Source: an uncultured Bacilli bacterium
GTDB lineage: Bacteria > Bacillota_I > Bacilli_A > RF39 > UBA660
Direction of reading: 5' to 3'
Length of the DNA stretch: 59,027 bases
NCBI GenBank assembly: GCA_948629335.1
Contig: CAPHZB010000001.1
Location: 1 to 59,027, forward strand
A program made the position numbers and the translations under genes. The notes beneath the pieces are model-generated. The model was not told where the DNA came from, ran no database searches, and saw nothing but the letters and a program-made list of their open reading frames with translations. Below are positions 44,118-53,426 of the stretch, in pieces; the first letter of the stretch is position 1, and each line of letters opens with the position of its first letter.

Positions 44118-45034
44118 AGACCACAGGAGAACTTTTACAAAAGTATGAAAGAAAAGATTTAGAAAGTATGCTTTTAAATAATTTTAAGGTGGCATTAAAA
44201 AATCCTGTTTTTGAACAATTAGTTGGAAAATTAAAACTCTCACGTGAAGAACTTTCAAAATATACAACTGTATTAGAAGATTGTTCAAAGGAATATGCTC
44301 ACTGCCTACAGTGTAAAAATTTACTGGAATGCAAGAATGAGATTGAAGGACATGCCTATTTACCAGAAGTAAAAAATGGGAAACTACGATTTGGATATAA
44401 GCCTTGTAAATTTATGCTTAAGTATCAAAAAGAAAACGAACATTTAAAATATGTATATACCTTAGAAGAACCATCTGAAATAGAAATGGCTAAATTTTCA
44501 GAAATTGATTTAAAGGATACCACAAGACTTCCAATTATCACTTATCTCACTGAATTTATTACAAGCTATCGAGAAACAAAAGAGGGAAAAGGTTTATATC
44601 TACATGGTAGCTTTGGAGCCGGAAAGACGTACTTAATTTCTGCTACCTTTCATGAACTTGCAAAAGATAAGGTAGGAAGTGCAATTCTCTTTTGGCCAGA
44701 GTATTTAAATGAGCTAAAAGCCAGTTTTGGAACAAGTGATTTTAAGGAAAAAATGGATAAAGCGAAGAAAGCTAAATTGTTACTGATTGATGATATTGGT
44801 GCAGAAAATACAACTTCATGGAGTCGCGACGATGTCCTATGTCCAATTTTACAACACCGTATGGAAGAGAGATTACCAACCTTCTTTACTTCAAATTTCA
44901 CGTTGGAACAATTGGAAAACCATCTGGCGATGAGTTCATCAGGGTATGAGGTTGTAAAAGCTAAACGAATTATCGAACGGATGAAGCAACTTGCAACACC
45001 AGTAGAGTTGACAAGTAAAAATCTAAGAAACTAA
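44114..45034 (+). CDS. dnaI: Primosomal protein DnaI (helicase loader)
   Basis: 306 aa. The N-terminal helicase-interaction domain has a Cys cluster (HCLQCKNLLECK, YKPCKFM) that could bind zinc. The AAA+ ATPase has Walker A HGSFGAGKTYLIS near residue 165 and Walker B LLLIDDIGAEN near 222, plus the sensor region FTSNFTLEQLE. It loads the DnaC-type helicase. Co-transcribed with dnaB. Confidence 0.95.
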   Translation: MKTTGELLQKYERKDLESMLLNNFKVALKNPVFEQLVGKLKLSREELSKYTTVLEDCSKEYAHCLQCKNLLECKNEIEGHAYLPEVKNGKLRFGYKPCKFMLKYQKENEHLKYVYTLEEPSEIEMAKFSEIDLKDTTRLPIITYLTEFITSYRETKEGKGLYLHGSFGAGKTYLISATFHELAKDKVGSAILFWPEYLNELKASFGTSDFKEKMDKAKKAKLLLIDDIGAENTTSWSRDDVLCPILQHRMEERLPTFFTSNFTLEQLENHLAMSSSGYEVVKAKRIIERMKQLATPVELTSKNLRN

Positions 45035-45055
45035 TATTGTATAGGGGGAATTTAT

Positions 45056-47461
45056 ATGGAACAAATATTAAATTTAACAGTAGAACAATTAGAAGAAAGA
45101 ATAAAAGAGGAGCCTATTGAACAAATAAGAAAAACTTTACGTTATTTAAAGAAGGTGCATGGGGCACTGGTTTATGACAAACATCATTATGAAAGAATAG
45201 ATGATTCTAAAAATTTAGCACTTGTGAGAGAGAAAATAAAAAGGGTAAGAAAGATGGAAGATATATTACAACGAAAAATAGAATCTTTTCCTGTTTCTAC
45301 CCATAAACGTGAAAGAAATGAACATATTCCTGTTTATCTAAGAATGGAAGCTTCTTCATTTAGAGATTTGACTCTTTTATCTACGACGCTTTTAGGAGAG
45401 GAAATGGGAGAGCAAATCAAGAGTTTAGATAGCAAGTTAGATAGCGAAAAAAAGCTACAAATTCTTGGAGAGGTCATTCCTACTCTTGAAGGGATACATT
45501 CTCACATAAAGTGTCAAGAGGAAAAACTCTATCAAGAATTCGCAGAATTATTTGGAATCAAAATAAATAAGTCTATGAAAAAGGAAGTACATAATCGAAT
45601 GAAAGATACATTATATGAACCTTTTCAAGTTCGATTAGATTATTACCGAGAAACACTTTTACAAATAAATCGAGTATTAGAAAGACTTTATACATTACGA
45701 GGAATTTATAAAACTGCATTATTAAAACAGGAGAAAGAAGAGATGCGAAGGGAAGAAAACATATTCTTAGATAATGATAAAGAAATAATTTTAGATTTCG
45801 TTTCAGCTTTTTTTCATGATGATAGTACTCTTAAAGAAAATGTACATTCCTTTTTGAACAAAGATATTTTAGAAGAATTTGATGCAGTATGCGCAAGTTT
45901 AGAGAAAATAACAGATATTTTTATGGAGTCTTTTGTAACTTTACATAAAGAAAATATTGTTTGTTTGTGTAATGTGATGAAAAATAAAATCATAGCAAGA
46001 ATGAATGAAATAAAGTCTTATTTACCAAAAGAGGATGCACAGGGATATACGAGAGAACTTAAAAAAGTAGCAAAAATTTATGAAAAAATGAAAAAAGCAT
46101 CTATGGAGAAGAAAGAAAAAGTGGAAAAGACAGATGCTTATTATGACTTATTTGAAGTATTACTTAAAAATCCTAATAATTATTATTATGCCTCAAAAAT
46201 ATTAGATATTGTTGAAGATAAATTACCATTCTTTACGATTGAAAGACTAGTTGAGGAAGTGATTACTTTATTTGCTCAAAGTCACCGATTAAAAATAGAG
46301 GGGCAAACAAGGGATGTTATCACTCCGAACTATTATTGTCGTATTTTAATTTTATTTGAGAAGAAAGAACTAATTTCTAATCGCATGCAAGTGTATCTTT
46401 CTAATTGCCTAGAAGAACTTAAGGAATATGCCTGCAGTAAAAAGGAATCAATAAGTAAGGATGCTGCCTTAAGGGATATTGAGAAACTTCAACAAGGCGG
46501 ATGGATGCTCTCTTATGTAGAAGAAAAAGAGAAAATTGCCACTTTAGAAGTGAAGAAAGCAGTACAAGAGAGGCTACAATATATTAACAAAGATAGTAAG
46601 GTAGAAAAGAACACTGATTACAGGGCTAGAACCTTTGCTCTTGGGAATTTGGCTTATTCTATACAGTATAATGAAGAAGGAAATCAATACTTTAGAGTAC
46701 ACCTTTTGGATACAAGCCATCTTATTTTTGAAGATACAAAAGCAGATGAAATCATCAAAAAGCATATGCTTTTAAATCAAAAGGTACCGTTTGATTTATC
46801 CTATAAAAAGAATATTACTTATCCTGTACTTACTTTTCAATATAGAATTTATAATAACAATAGTAGTCGCTTAAAAATGTTTGAGGATACAATTTCTATT
46901 GATGAAGTATATAACAAAAGTGATTTAAAAAATTATAGGGAAATCCCAGATTTAAAAGCGCTTATTGCCTCTTATAAAAGAATTTGGGAAGCAGAAGTAA
47001 CAAATGACATTAATAAACAAGTAGAAGATAGGATTTGTGATGAGATTCTAATGCTTTTAAAGAATTGTACAAAAGAAGTTCCTTGTATGTATAAACAGTC
47101 ATTAAAAAGAAGTATGGAGCGAACAAAGGAAGAAAACATGCTTTCTTTAGGACATATCCTATATAAAATAGATAAAAAAGTAGCTCATAAAATTTGGGCA
47201 ATTTTAGAAGAGGACATTCCTCCTATTTATACAACTTCAATTACAGAAGAAACTTATCTTGAACTTCAGCCATTTTCTTATGAAACCATTCATCTTTACC
47301 GTTCTATAAAAAGAATATGGAATGAAACATATGATTTCTATGAGGAATATAACAGGAATAAGGCAGAAATTCAGTCTTATTGCCAAGCCTATAATGAACA
47401 ATATGGTTATGTGGATGGTCTATCGTCTGAAAAAGGTGCGAAAAAGGTAAAAAGGAATTGA
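45056..47461 (+). CDS. Uncharacterised 801-aa protein with degenerate RNB-like region
   Basis: GGGGG lies before the ATG and the gene begins 21 bp after dnaI, so it belongs to that operon. The N-terminal 500 residues are helical and charged. Residues about 535-645 resemble the RNase II/R catalytic domain: ALGNLAYSIQYNEEGNQYFR, VHLLDTSHLIFED and PVLTFQYRIYNNN match the usual DDA-S, VHIADVSH and ALT patterns. The conserved catalytic aspartates of the first motif are replaced (FALGNLAYSI). It is probably a non-catalytic RNB-like protein; its RNA or protein partner is unknown. The similarity is by eye and needs a profile search. Confidence 0.6.
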   Translation: MEQILNLTVEQLEERIKEEPIEQIRKTLRYLKKVHGALVYDKHHYERIDDSKNLALVREKIKRVRKMEDILQRKIESFPVSTHKRERNEHIPVYLRMEASSFRDLTLLSTTLLGEEMGEQIKSLDSKLDSEKKLQILGEVIPTLEGIHSHIKCQEEKLYQEFAELFGIKINKSMKKEVHNRMKDTLYEPFQVRLDYYRETLLQINRVLERLYTLRGIYKTALLKQEKEEMRREENIFLDNDKEIILDFVSAFFHDDSTLKENVHSFLNKDILEEFDAVCASLEKITDIFMESFVTLHKENIVCLCNVMKNKIIARMNEIKSYLPKEDAQGYTRELKKVAKIYEKMKKASMEKKEKVEKTDAYYDLFEVLLKNPNNYYYASKILDIVEDKLPFFTIERLVEEVITLFAQSHRLKIEGQTRDVITPNYYCRILILFEKKELISNRMQVYLSNCLEELKEYACSKKESISKDAALRDIEKLQQGGWMLSYVEEKEKIATLEVKKAVQERLQYINKDSKVEKNTDYRARTFALGNLAYSIQYNEEGNQYFRVHLLDTSHLIFEDTKADEIIKKHMLLNQKVPFDLSYKKNITYPVLTFQYRIYNNNSSRLKMFEDTISIDEVYNKSDLKNYREIPDLKALIASYKRIWEAEVTNDINKQVEDRICDEILMLLKNCTKEVPCMYKQSLKRSMERTKEENMLSLGHILYKIDKKVAHKIWAILEEDIPPIYTTSITEETYLELQPFSYETIHLYRSIKRIWNETYDFYEEYNRNKAEIQSYCQAYNEQYGYVDGLSSEKGAKKVKRN

Positions 47462-47479
47462 CAAACGAGACGAACGTGA

Positions 47480-47695
47480 TAAAATGAAATTATAAAGATT
47501 TTGATTAGGACACGACACCTTATCTATTTTTAGAAGAGAATTTGCGGTTGGTGAGAAGCAAATAAAAAAGGAAGGGTGCTACTACCTATGAATCGAACTC
47601 GAAAGATGTTCCGGTAAAAGCCGTTATCCAAATGAGACATAAGGTAGGATGGTACCGCGTATAAACGCTCCTTGAAACGAGGAGTGTTTTTTTAT
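47480..47695 (+). promoter_or_regulatory. Threonine T-box riboswitch
   Basis: It shows the canonical T-box word AGGATGGTACCGCG (47646-47659), a Stem I with GGTTGGTGAGAAGC, and the specifier region GCTACTACCTATG, where ACU or ACC are both Thr codons. The terminator ACGCTCCTTG / CGAGGAGTGT with T-run ends at about 47693. Uncharged tRNA-Thr would stabilise the antiterminator and turn on thrS downstream. Confidence 0.93.
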
Positions 47696-47782
47696 TAGGG
47701 AGGAAATTGAAATGAAGTTATGTACAAGTGAAAAATATGTATTATCTATCCCTAATTTTTTTAGAGAGCAAACTAAAAATTC

Positions 47783-47890
47783 ATGTATCTAGAACAATTA
47801 GAAATGGTTCGTGATAGAATTTTAAAAGAATATGAGGTATGTTCAAATCAAAAATCTTATTATAAAAAGAGGAGAGATAGAAATGATTAA
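47783..47890 (+). CDS. Possible 35-aa ORF between T-box and thrS
   Basis: The frame MYLEQLEMVRDRILKEYEVC plus a basic end overlaps the thrS start by 8 bp. No ribosome site is seen. It may be a remnant or a chance frame in the thrS leader. Confidence 0.2.
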   Translation: MYLEQLEMVRDRILKEYEVCSNQKSYYKKRRDRND

Positions 47891-49637
47891 TTTTAAAGAA
47901 GATGAGAAATTAAATAAATTGAATCATAGTTGTGCCCACATGATGGCTCAAGCCGTTAAGCATTTATATCCAGAAGCAAAGTTCTGGGTAGGACCAGTGA
48001 TTGATACAGGATTTTACTATGATATTGATTTAGGTGACAAGGTTATTAGTGAAGAAGATATTATAGCCATTGAAAAGGAAATGAAAAAAATCGCGAAAGA
48101 TGGGAAAAAGATTGTTCGACATGAAATTACGAAACAAGAAGCTTTAGAAATGTTTAAAGATGATCCTTATAAAATTGATTTGATTGAAAGAATGAATGAG
48201 GAAGATACGGTTATTTCTTGCTATACACAAGGAGACTTTACAGATCTTTGTCGTGGACCTCATGTAGATACCGTAAAGGAATGTCGAAATTTTAAATTGA
48301 TTAAATTTAGTGGGGCCTATTATAAGGGAGATTCAAATAATAAGATGCTTCAAAGAATTTATGGTGTTTGTTTTGAAACGGAAGAGGAATTACAAGCCTA
48401 TCTACAGGAATTAGAAGATGCGAAAAATAGGGATCATAGAAAGATTGGAAAAGATTTAAATCTATTTATGACAAATGATTTAGTAGGAAAGGGTCTTCCA
48501 ATGTATTTGCCAAATGGATATATTGTTTGGGAAACATTAGAAAATTATATCAAAGGGAAAGAAAAAAAATTGGGGTATCAACATGTTTTAACTCCACCTC
48601 TTGGAAATGTAGAGCTTTATAAAACGAGTGGACACTGGGATCATTATCAAGAAAACATGTTCCCTAAAATGGAAGTAGATGGTGAGGAATTTGTCCTTCG
48701 TCCTATGAACTGTCCACATCATATGATGATTTATGCAAATGAAATACACTCTTATCGTGATTTACCTATTCGTATTGGAGAGATTGCTCGTGATTGTCGA
48801 TATGAGGCAAGTGGCGCACTCAAGGGAATTGAAAGAGTACGTAGTTTCTGTCAGAATGATGCCCATTTATTTGTAACACATGAACAAATTGAAAGCGAGT
48901 TTAAAAGCGTAGTGGGCTTAATTTTAGAAGTGTACAAAGAACTACATATCACAGATTATCATTTTGAATTATCCTTACGTGATAAAGAAGATAAAGTAAA
49001 ATATTATCCTGATGATGCGATGTGGGAAAATGCTGAAAATACTTTACGTAAAGTATTAGATGACATTGGCATTTCTTATGTCGAAAAAGTTGGAGAAGCA
49101 GCTTTTTATGGTCCTAAATTAGATGTGCAAGTAAAACCAGCTGTTGGAAATGAGTACACTTTATCTACGTGTCAATTGGATTTTTGCCTACCAATGAAAT
49201 TTAATTTAACCTATGTAGATAAAGATGGAACGAAAAAAACGCCTGTTGTTCTTCATCGTGCTGTATTTGGAAGTATTGATCGCTTTATAGCTTACTATTT
49301 AGAAGAGACAAAGGGGGCACTTCCAACTTGGCTTTCTCCAGTACAGGTGAATATTTTACCAGTCAATAACGAATATCATTTAGATTACGCAGAAGAAATC
49401 AGCGCTCTTTTAAAAGAGGAGGATATACGGGTTTCTCTAGATAGTCGCGAAGAGAAAATGGGATATCGTATGAGAGAATCTGTTTTAAAGAAGATTCCAA
49501 TTACTTTAATTCTTGGACAAAAAGAAGTAGATGGTGACTTAATTTCTTATCGTAGATATGGAAGTGAAGAAACATTAACTATGTCTAAAAAGGATTTTAT
49601 TTCATTACTTAAGGAAGAGATTAAACAAAAAAGATAA
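47883..49637 (+). CDS. thrS: Threonyl-tRNA synthetase
   Basis: 584 aa from ATG 47883 (AGAGGAGAGATAG upstream; an upstream in-frame start lacks a site). The editing domain has HSCAHMMAQAVKHLYP and the later CRGPHVDTV. Class II motifs include RPMNCPHHMMIYAN, RIGEIARDCRYEASGAL, FCQNDAHLF and HRAVFGSIDRFIAYYLEE, and an anticodon-binding domain ends the protein. It lacks the N-terminal TGS domain (about 60 aa) found in most bacterial ThrRS. It charges tRNA-Thr and is controlled by the T-box upstream. Confidence 0.95.
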   Translation: MINFKEDEKLNKLNHSCAHMMAQAVKHLYPEAKFWVGPVIDTGFYYDIDLGDKVISEEDIIAIEKEMKKIAKDGKKIVRHEITKQEALEMFKDDPYKIDLIERMNEEDTVISCYTQGDFTDLCRGPHVDTVKECRNFKLIKFSGAYYKGDSNNKMLQRIYGVCFETEEELQAYLQELEDAKNRDHRKIGKDLNLFMTNDLVGKGLPMYLPNGYIVWETLENYIKGKEKKLGYQHVLTPPLGNVELYKTSGHWDHYQENMFPKMEVDGEEFVLRPMNCPHHMMIYANEIHSYRDLPIRIGEIARDCRYEASGALKGIERVRSFCQNDAHLFVTHEQIESEFKSVVGLILEVYKELHITDYHFELSLRDKEDKVKYYPDDAMWENAENTLRKVLDDIGISYVEKVGEAAFYGPKLDVQVKPAVGNEYTLSTCQLDFCLPMKFNLTYVDKDGTKKTPVVLHRAVFGSIDRFIAYYLEETKGALPTWLSPVQVNILPVNNEYHLDYAEEISALLKEEDIRVSLDSREEKMGYRMRESVLKKIPITLILGQKEVDGDLISYRRYGSEETLTMSKKDFISLLKEEIKQKR

Positions 49638-49651
49638 GGAAAATGTATAGG

Positions 49652-49673
49652 AAAAGACCAATGGTCTTTTTTC
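49652..49673 (+). terminator. Terminator of thrS
   Basis: Perfect stem AAAAGACCA / TGGTCTTTT with a one-base spacer and T-run, 15 bp after thrS. Confidence 0.8.
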
Positions 49674-49705
49674 TTAAATTATGGTATGATGAATAGGGTG
49701 ATATA

Positions 49706-50587
49706 GTGGAAGAGGTAGAAAAGGGGAAGAATAAAAAAGGAAAACGTAGATTAATTATTTTTCTTGTTTTCATACTATTCTTAATTGTGGGAATACTATT
49801 ATATAGTAGATTTATAGCTGTAAAAAGACTGCATGTAAAAGAATACCGAATTGTGAATGAAAATTTAAAAGAAATTCATGGGTATAAGATAGCACATCTT
49901 TCTGATATTCATTTTGGAAAGACAACAACTAGCAGTGATTTAAAAAAAATAGTTGCAAAGATTAATTTAACGAAACCAGATATTTTAATCTTTACAGGAG
50001 ATTTAATTGATAAAGATACCAAATTAACGGAGAAAATGAAAGAGGAAATTGAGAATATTTTAAAGACAATCGATAAAACTATTTTAAAGTATTGCATCAA
50101 AGGAGAAGATGATTTAAAATTTTCTAGCTATGATTTTATTATGGAAAATGCTGGATTTGTTTCTCTAGATGATACATATAAGACACTATATATAGATAAG
50201 GATAATTTTTTCTTTTTGGCAGGATTAAAAAGTACAAAAGATGCATCAAGTATAGAAGGTAGACTAGGGGATGTGAAACAATTTATTTCTACCTTAGAAA
50301 AGAGGCCTATGTATTCTATTTTTGTTATGCATGAACCAGACTTTGTGGATATGATTGATACGGACTCTTTTAATCTTGTTTTAGCAGGACATAGTCACGG
50401 AGGGCAAGTACAGATTCCTTTTCTAGGAGGAATTATTTATCCAAAATATGCTACAAAACATCATCTAAATTATAGCAAGATAGGGAATACAGATTTTTAT
50501 ATATCAAGCGGGATTGGAACCACAACTTATGGATTTCGTCTATTTAATCCTCCATCTTTTAATTTTTATCGTTTAGTCAGTTACTAG
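49706..50587 (+). CDS. YkuE-like metallophosphoesterase with altered motif
   Basis: 293 aa from GTG 49706. N-terminal membrane anchor (about 14-35, LIIFLVFILFLIVGILLYSR). Metallophosphoesterase motifs are present as AHLSDIHFG, FTGDLIDKD, MHEPDF and LAGHSHGGQVQIP. The third motif, normally GNH(D/E), reads KGEDD, so the bridging Asn and the His are missing. The activity may be changed or lost. YkuE-type enzymes act on lipid or nucleotide phosphoesters at the membrane. Confidence 0.85.
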   Translation: MEEVEKGKNKKGKRRLIIFLVFILFLIVGILLYSRFIAVKRLHVKEYRIVNENLKEIHGYKIAHLSDIHFGKTTTSSDLKKIVAKINLTKPDILIFTGDLIDKDTKLTEKMKEEIENILKTIDKTILKYCIKGEDDLKFSSYDFIMENAGFVSLDDTYKTLYIDKDNFFFLAGLKSTKDASSIEGRLGDVKQFISTLEKRPMYSIFVMHEPDFVDMIDTDSFNLVLAGHSHGGQVQIPFLGGIIYPKYATKHHLNYSKIGNTDFYISSGIGTTTYGFRLFNPPSFNFYRLVSY

Positions 50588-50656
50588 CATTGCATAAATG
50601 AAGAAATTATATTACAATAATAGTAAGTTAATAGTTTGAATAGGAATGGTGATAAG

Positions 50657-51151
50657 ATGTCGAAAAAAGATATGGTTGTTTTTCTAGTGGGTGCGATTGT
50701 GCTAGGACTTGTTGTTTATTTTTTACCTGTAATTGACAGTAAATTGACAGGAAGAAAGATGTATAGTGAAGAAGAGGAAGTGTATGACCATAAGAAATTA
50801 GTTGATAAATATGTATGTACTTTTGGTTCTAATAGTAATTTACTTCGTTCAAATATTGAGGCAACTTTTTATTTAAATGATAAGGTAGTAACACGAATTT
50901 ATACACGACAAACAGAAACGTATACCAAAAATGAGGATTATCAAAATGCCTTAAAAGATGCTCCTAAGGAGAATAATGATCCAGATTATACAGTTAAGGT
51001 GGCAAGAGACAATACAAACTATACAATTATTACAACAAAGGGAATTAATCTTAAGTCTGGAATAAAAGTAGATTATCCAACTTCTTATGAAGAATTAACG
51101 ACGTATTTAGAAAATAATAATTATACATGTAGTGTTCATTATAAGCAGTAA
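50657..51151 (+). CDS. Uncharacterised membrane-anchored protein
   Basis: 164 aa from ATG 50657 with GGTGAT 5-7 bases upstream. One helix (VVFLVGAIVLGLVVYFLPVI) followed by an acid-rich stretch and an exported domain with two Cys (KYVCTFGSN and YTCSVHYKQ) near its ends, which may pair. Family not recognised. Confidence 0.65.
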   Translation: MSKKDMVVFLVGAIVLGLVVYFLPVIDSKLTGRKMYSEEEEVYDHKKLVDKYVCTFGSNSNLLRSNIEATFYLNDKVVTRIYTRQTETYTKNEDYQNALKDAPKENNDPDYTVKVARDNTNYTIITTKGINLKSGIKVDYPTSYEELTTYLENNNYTCSVHYKQ

Positions 51152-51254
51152 CTATGTATAAAAAAGATGAATTTCTAAAAATATGTTAAAATGTGCAATA
51201 AAAGAGTTGACATGAACAAATTAAATATGATATATTTAGTTTGTTCATATTTAT

Positions 51255-51331
51255 GGGGAATTAGCTCAGCTGGCTAGAGCGCCACGTTTGCACCGTGGAG
51301 GTCAAGGGTTCGAATCCCTTATTCTCCACCA
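51255..51331 (+). tRNA. tRNA-Ala (anticodon UGC)
   Basis: Acceptor stem GGGGAAT / ATTCTCC, D-arm TAGCTCAGCTGGCTAGAGC, anticodon stem CCACG / CGTGG with loop TTTGCAC (anticodon TGC at 51289-51291), T-arm with GGTTCGAATCC, encoded CCA end. All arms pair. Confidence 0.97.
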
Positions 51332-51383
51332 TAATGAATATCAGACTCGAGTTTTCTAGTAATATAGAAATTCGAGTTTTTAT
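51328..51383 (+). terminator. Terminator of tRNA-Ala, first copy of a 45-bp repeat
   Basis: Stem ACTCGAGTTTTCTA / TAGAAATTCGAG followed by TTTTTAT. The 45 bp beginning at the tRNA's ACCA end (51328-51372) recur at 52097-52141 with 40 identities. Confidence 0.75.
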
Positions 51384-51507
51384 ATAACTAAATTTTTGAT
51401 TTAATTTGATTAACTTTTAAGTTGATTTTATATCAAATTAGAAACATACTTACATAATGACTTAATCATTATGTCTTGCAAACATAATATGGATGGAGGA
51501 CAGAAAT

Positions 51508-52015
51508 ATGAATAATTTTTTATTTAAAAAATCGATAAAGAAGATGAGAAACAAATCAGATATTTAGTAAATACTGTTTTTGACAATTTAGAAAGAGAAG
51601 AATTTTTAATTCCTTGAATAGAAGAAAAAATGAATCGCTTCTTTGATGAAGAGTATTCTATATTATTTGGCGCTTATGTAATAATAAACTTATAGCAATG
51701 TGTAAAATATTTATTCCTAGAGAAATTGAAGAAGAATATTATGATATTTTGAATATTCCTAAATCGAAAAGTATTTGTGAATTAGGTGGAACTTTAGTAT
51801 TACCAGAATATCGTAAAAAAGAAATTATGACAAATTTAAGCATAATAACCATGGATTATTTTAATAATTTAAATTTTGATTATATAATTTCAACTGTACA
51901 CTCTGAGAATATTCCTAGTAATAAAATAGTTCGCAAATTAGGATTTGAATTATATGTTACGTTAACAACACAAAGTGGCTATGTACATTGCTTATACTGG
52001 AAAAAAGCTAAATAA
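51508..52015 (+). pseudogene. GNAT acetyltransferase, decayed
   Basis: A good GGATGGAGGA site and ATG begin a GNAT-like gene: IDKEDEKQIRYLVNTVFDN, KMNRFFDEEYSILFGAYV, NNKLIAMCKIFIPREIEEEY, then LGGTLVLPEYRKKEIM and ENIPSNKIVRKLGFELY. It contains a frameshift near 51530, an in-frame TGA at 51615-51617 where a Trp would fit (EEFLIP*IEEK), and another frameshift near 51680. It is not functional as read. Confidence 0.8.
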
Positions 52016-52096
52016 ATAGGTAAGATTATCAGTAAAAAGTTTATTTTAAATTATTTAGTTAATATTAAAAAGTTGTTGGGCTTTCTCTTTTGTGGT

Positions 52097-52141
52097 ACCA
52101 TAATGAATATTAGACTCGGGTTCTCTAGTATTATAGAGATT
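52097..52141 (+). repeat. Second copy of the tRNA-Ala 3' flank
   Basis: It begins ACCATAATGAATAT like the end of tRNA-Ala and its terminator, with 5 differences in 45 positions. Spacing between copies is 769 bp, enclosing the broken GNAT gene. It could be an att-like duplication from integration at the tRNA 3' end, or a segmental duplication. Confidence 0.7.
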
Positions 52142-52171
52142 ATAAGTAAATCTAAAACGGGAAGTGATAAA

Positions 52172-53230
52172 ATGGATTATTATGATCAAGTGAATTTAGC
52201 AATAAGAAGATCGTTAAATGATCCTTTATTTCAATATCAATTTTATTATTTTGATGAAATAGTGAAATTAGCAAATATAATTATTGAAAATACTTCGGAG
52301 GAGTGTATTAAGGATTACTCGTTAGTTGTTCCATTAAATACCTCCATTCAAATTGTTATTGACTTTTTTAATACCATAAATTTAGATTATTCTAATATGT
52401 TTCAAAATATTTTATGAGAAAAAAATATATATGGCAATAAGGAAGATTATTCTGTTAGGTTCCATAAAGTAAGTCATCCTAGGGAGGGTATGTCTGAAGT
52501 GAGAGATGATGGATTTGTGCGTTTGTCATATTCTGATACGTTAGGTGATGCATTTAATATCTGTCATGAGATGGTACATAAGTTTAGTAACCCAAAGAAT
52601 CAAGCTAGCACCATAAAGCAATTTTTAGGAGAAACTTCAACAATTTGTGTAGAATTTTTACTTAAAGATTATCTTATTAGTAATGGAGAATATTGTAGTG
52701 ATGAAATTTTGAAAAACAAAAATAATCGACTAATGTTTTTTACTTATGATGATGCTGGAAGTATGATTTTTGAACATAGTCTATTGCAATTATACAAAAT
52801 GAATAATCATTGTATTACAGAAGATATTTTAGTAAACTACTTAGATTCGATAGATAAGGATATAAAACTTCATAGGCTAATGGTTCATAGAGGAATAAGA
52901 TACTTAAATGAAATTGTTGTATCAGGGCATTTGAATTTTCCTCAAAGGCAAAGATATGTTATTGGAACTATATTGGCAAGTGATTTTCATCATAAAATAG
53001 AAAATGATTCAAAAAAAATAGAACAGTTATTCCATTTAATAGATATTTTGGGTCACACAGATTTATCAGTGGATGATGATTTAAAAGTATTAGAGAATTT
53101 AGATATTCCAATTGTAAAAAATGGGCAGTTAAGCATTGGCGAAGAAGACATAATAAGGTTATCTAATTGTTATAAGAAGGAAGTAGAAGATGTTATGAAT
53201 TATAAAAGTGGAAATAGTCATGTCATATAA
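52172..53230 (+). pseudogene. HExxH metallopeptidase-like gene with in-frame stop
   Basis: One frame runs from ATG 52172 to 53230, broken by a TGA at 52415-52417 (FQNIL*EKNIYGNKED). The second part has ICHEMVHKFSN, an HExxH motif, followed about 20 residues later by FLGETSTICVEFLL with a likely third-ligand Glu. This is the zinc-protease (gluzincin-like) arrangement. If read through, the product would be about 352 aa. The second part could start at ATG 52490 and be made alone. Function unknown. Confidence 0.65.
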
Positions 53231-53232
53231 GA

Positions 53233-53361
53233 ATGTTTGTTTTACTTGAGTTTATAGATCATACATATAGGAATTGTTTCAATGAACTTTCGAATACTAG
53301 TTATCATTACATATATGAAATAATAGAAAATGGGAATACTGAAAAAAAAGGCAAGTCCTAA
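53233..53361 (+). CDS. Possible 42-aa ORF after the metallopeptidase gene
   Basis: Frame MFVLLEFIDHTYRNCFNELS and on to TAA at 53359. No ribosome site. Probably a remnant of a lost gene in this decayed region; otherwise 53231-53426 shows nothing. Confidence 0.2.
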   Translation: MFVLLEFIDHTYRNCFNELSNTSYHYIYEIIENGNTEKKGKS

Positions 53362-53426
53362 GTAGGTTTTAAGTAAGTCTAATTGTTTAAAAAAAGTGGT
53401 ACACAGTAGAAAATTGAGGTGACGGA

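Noticed and set aside
51255..53230. UGA read as tryptophan throughout the genome
   Set aside because: Several sure genes end in TGA, including the ATGA overlaps of dnaB/dnaI and the small ORF/mod pair, and Trp is coded by TGG everywhere.
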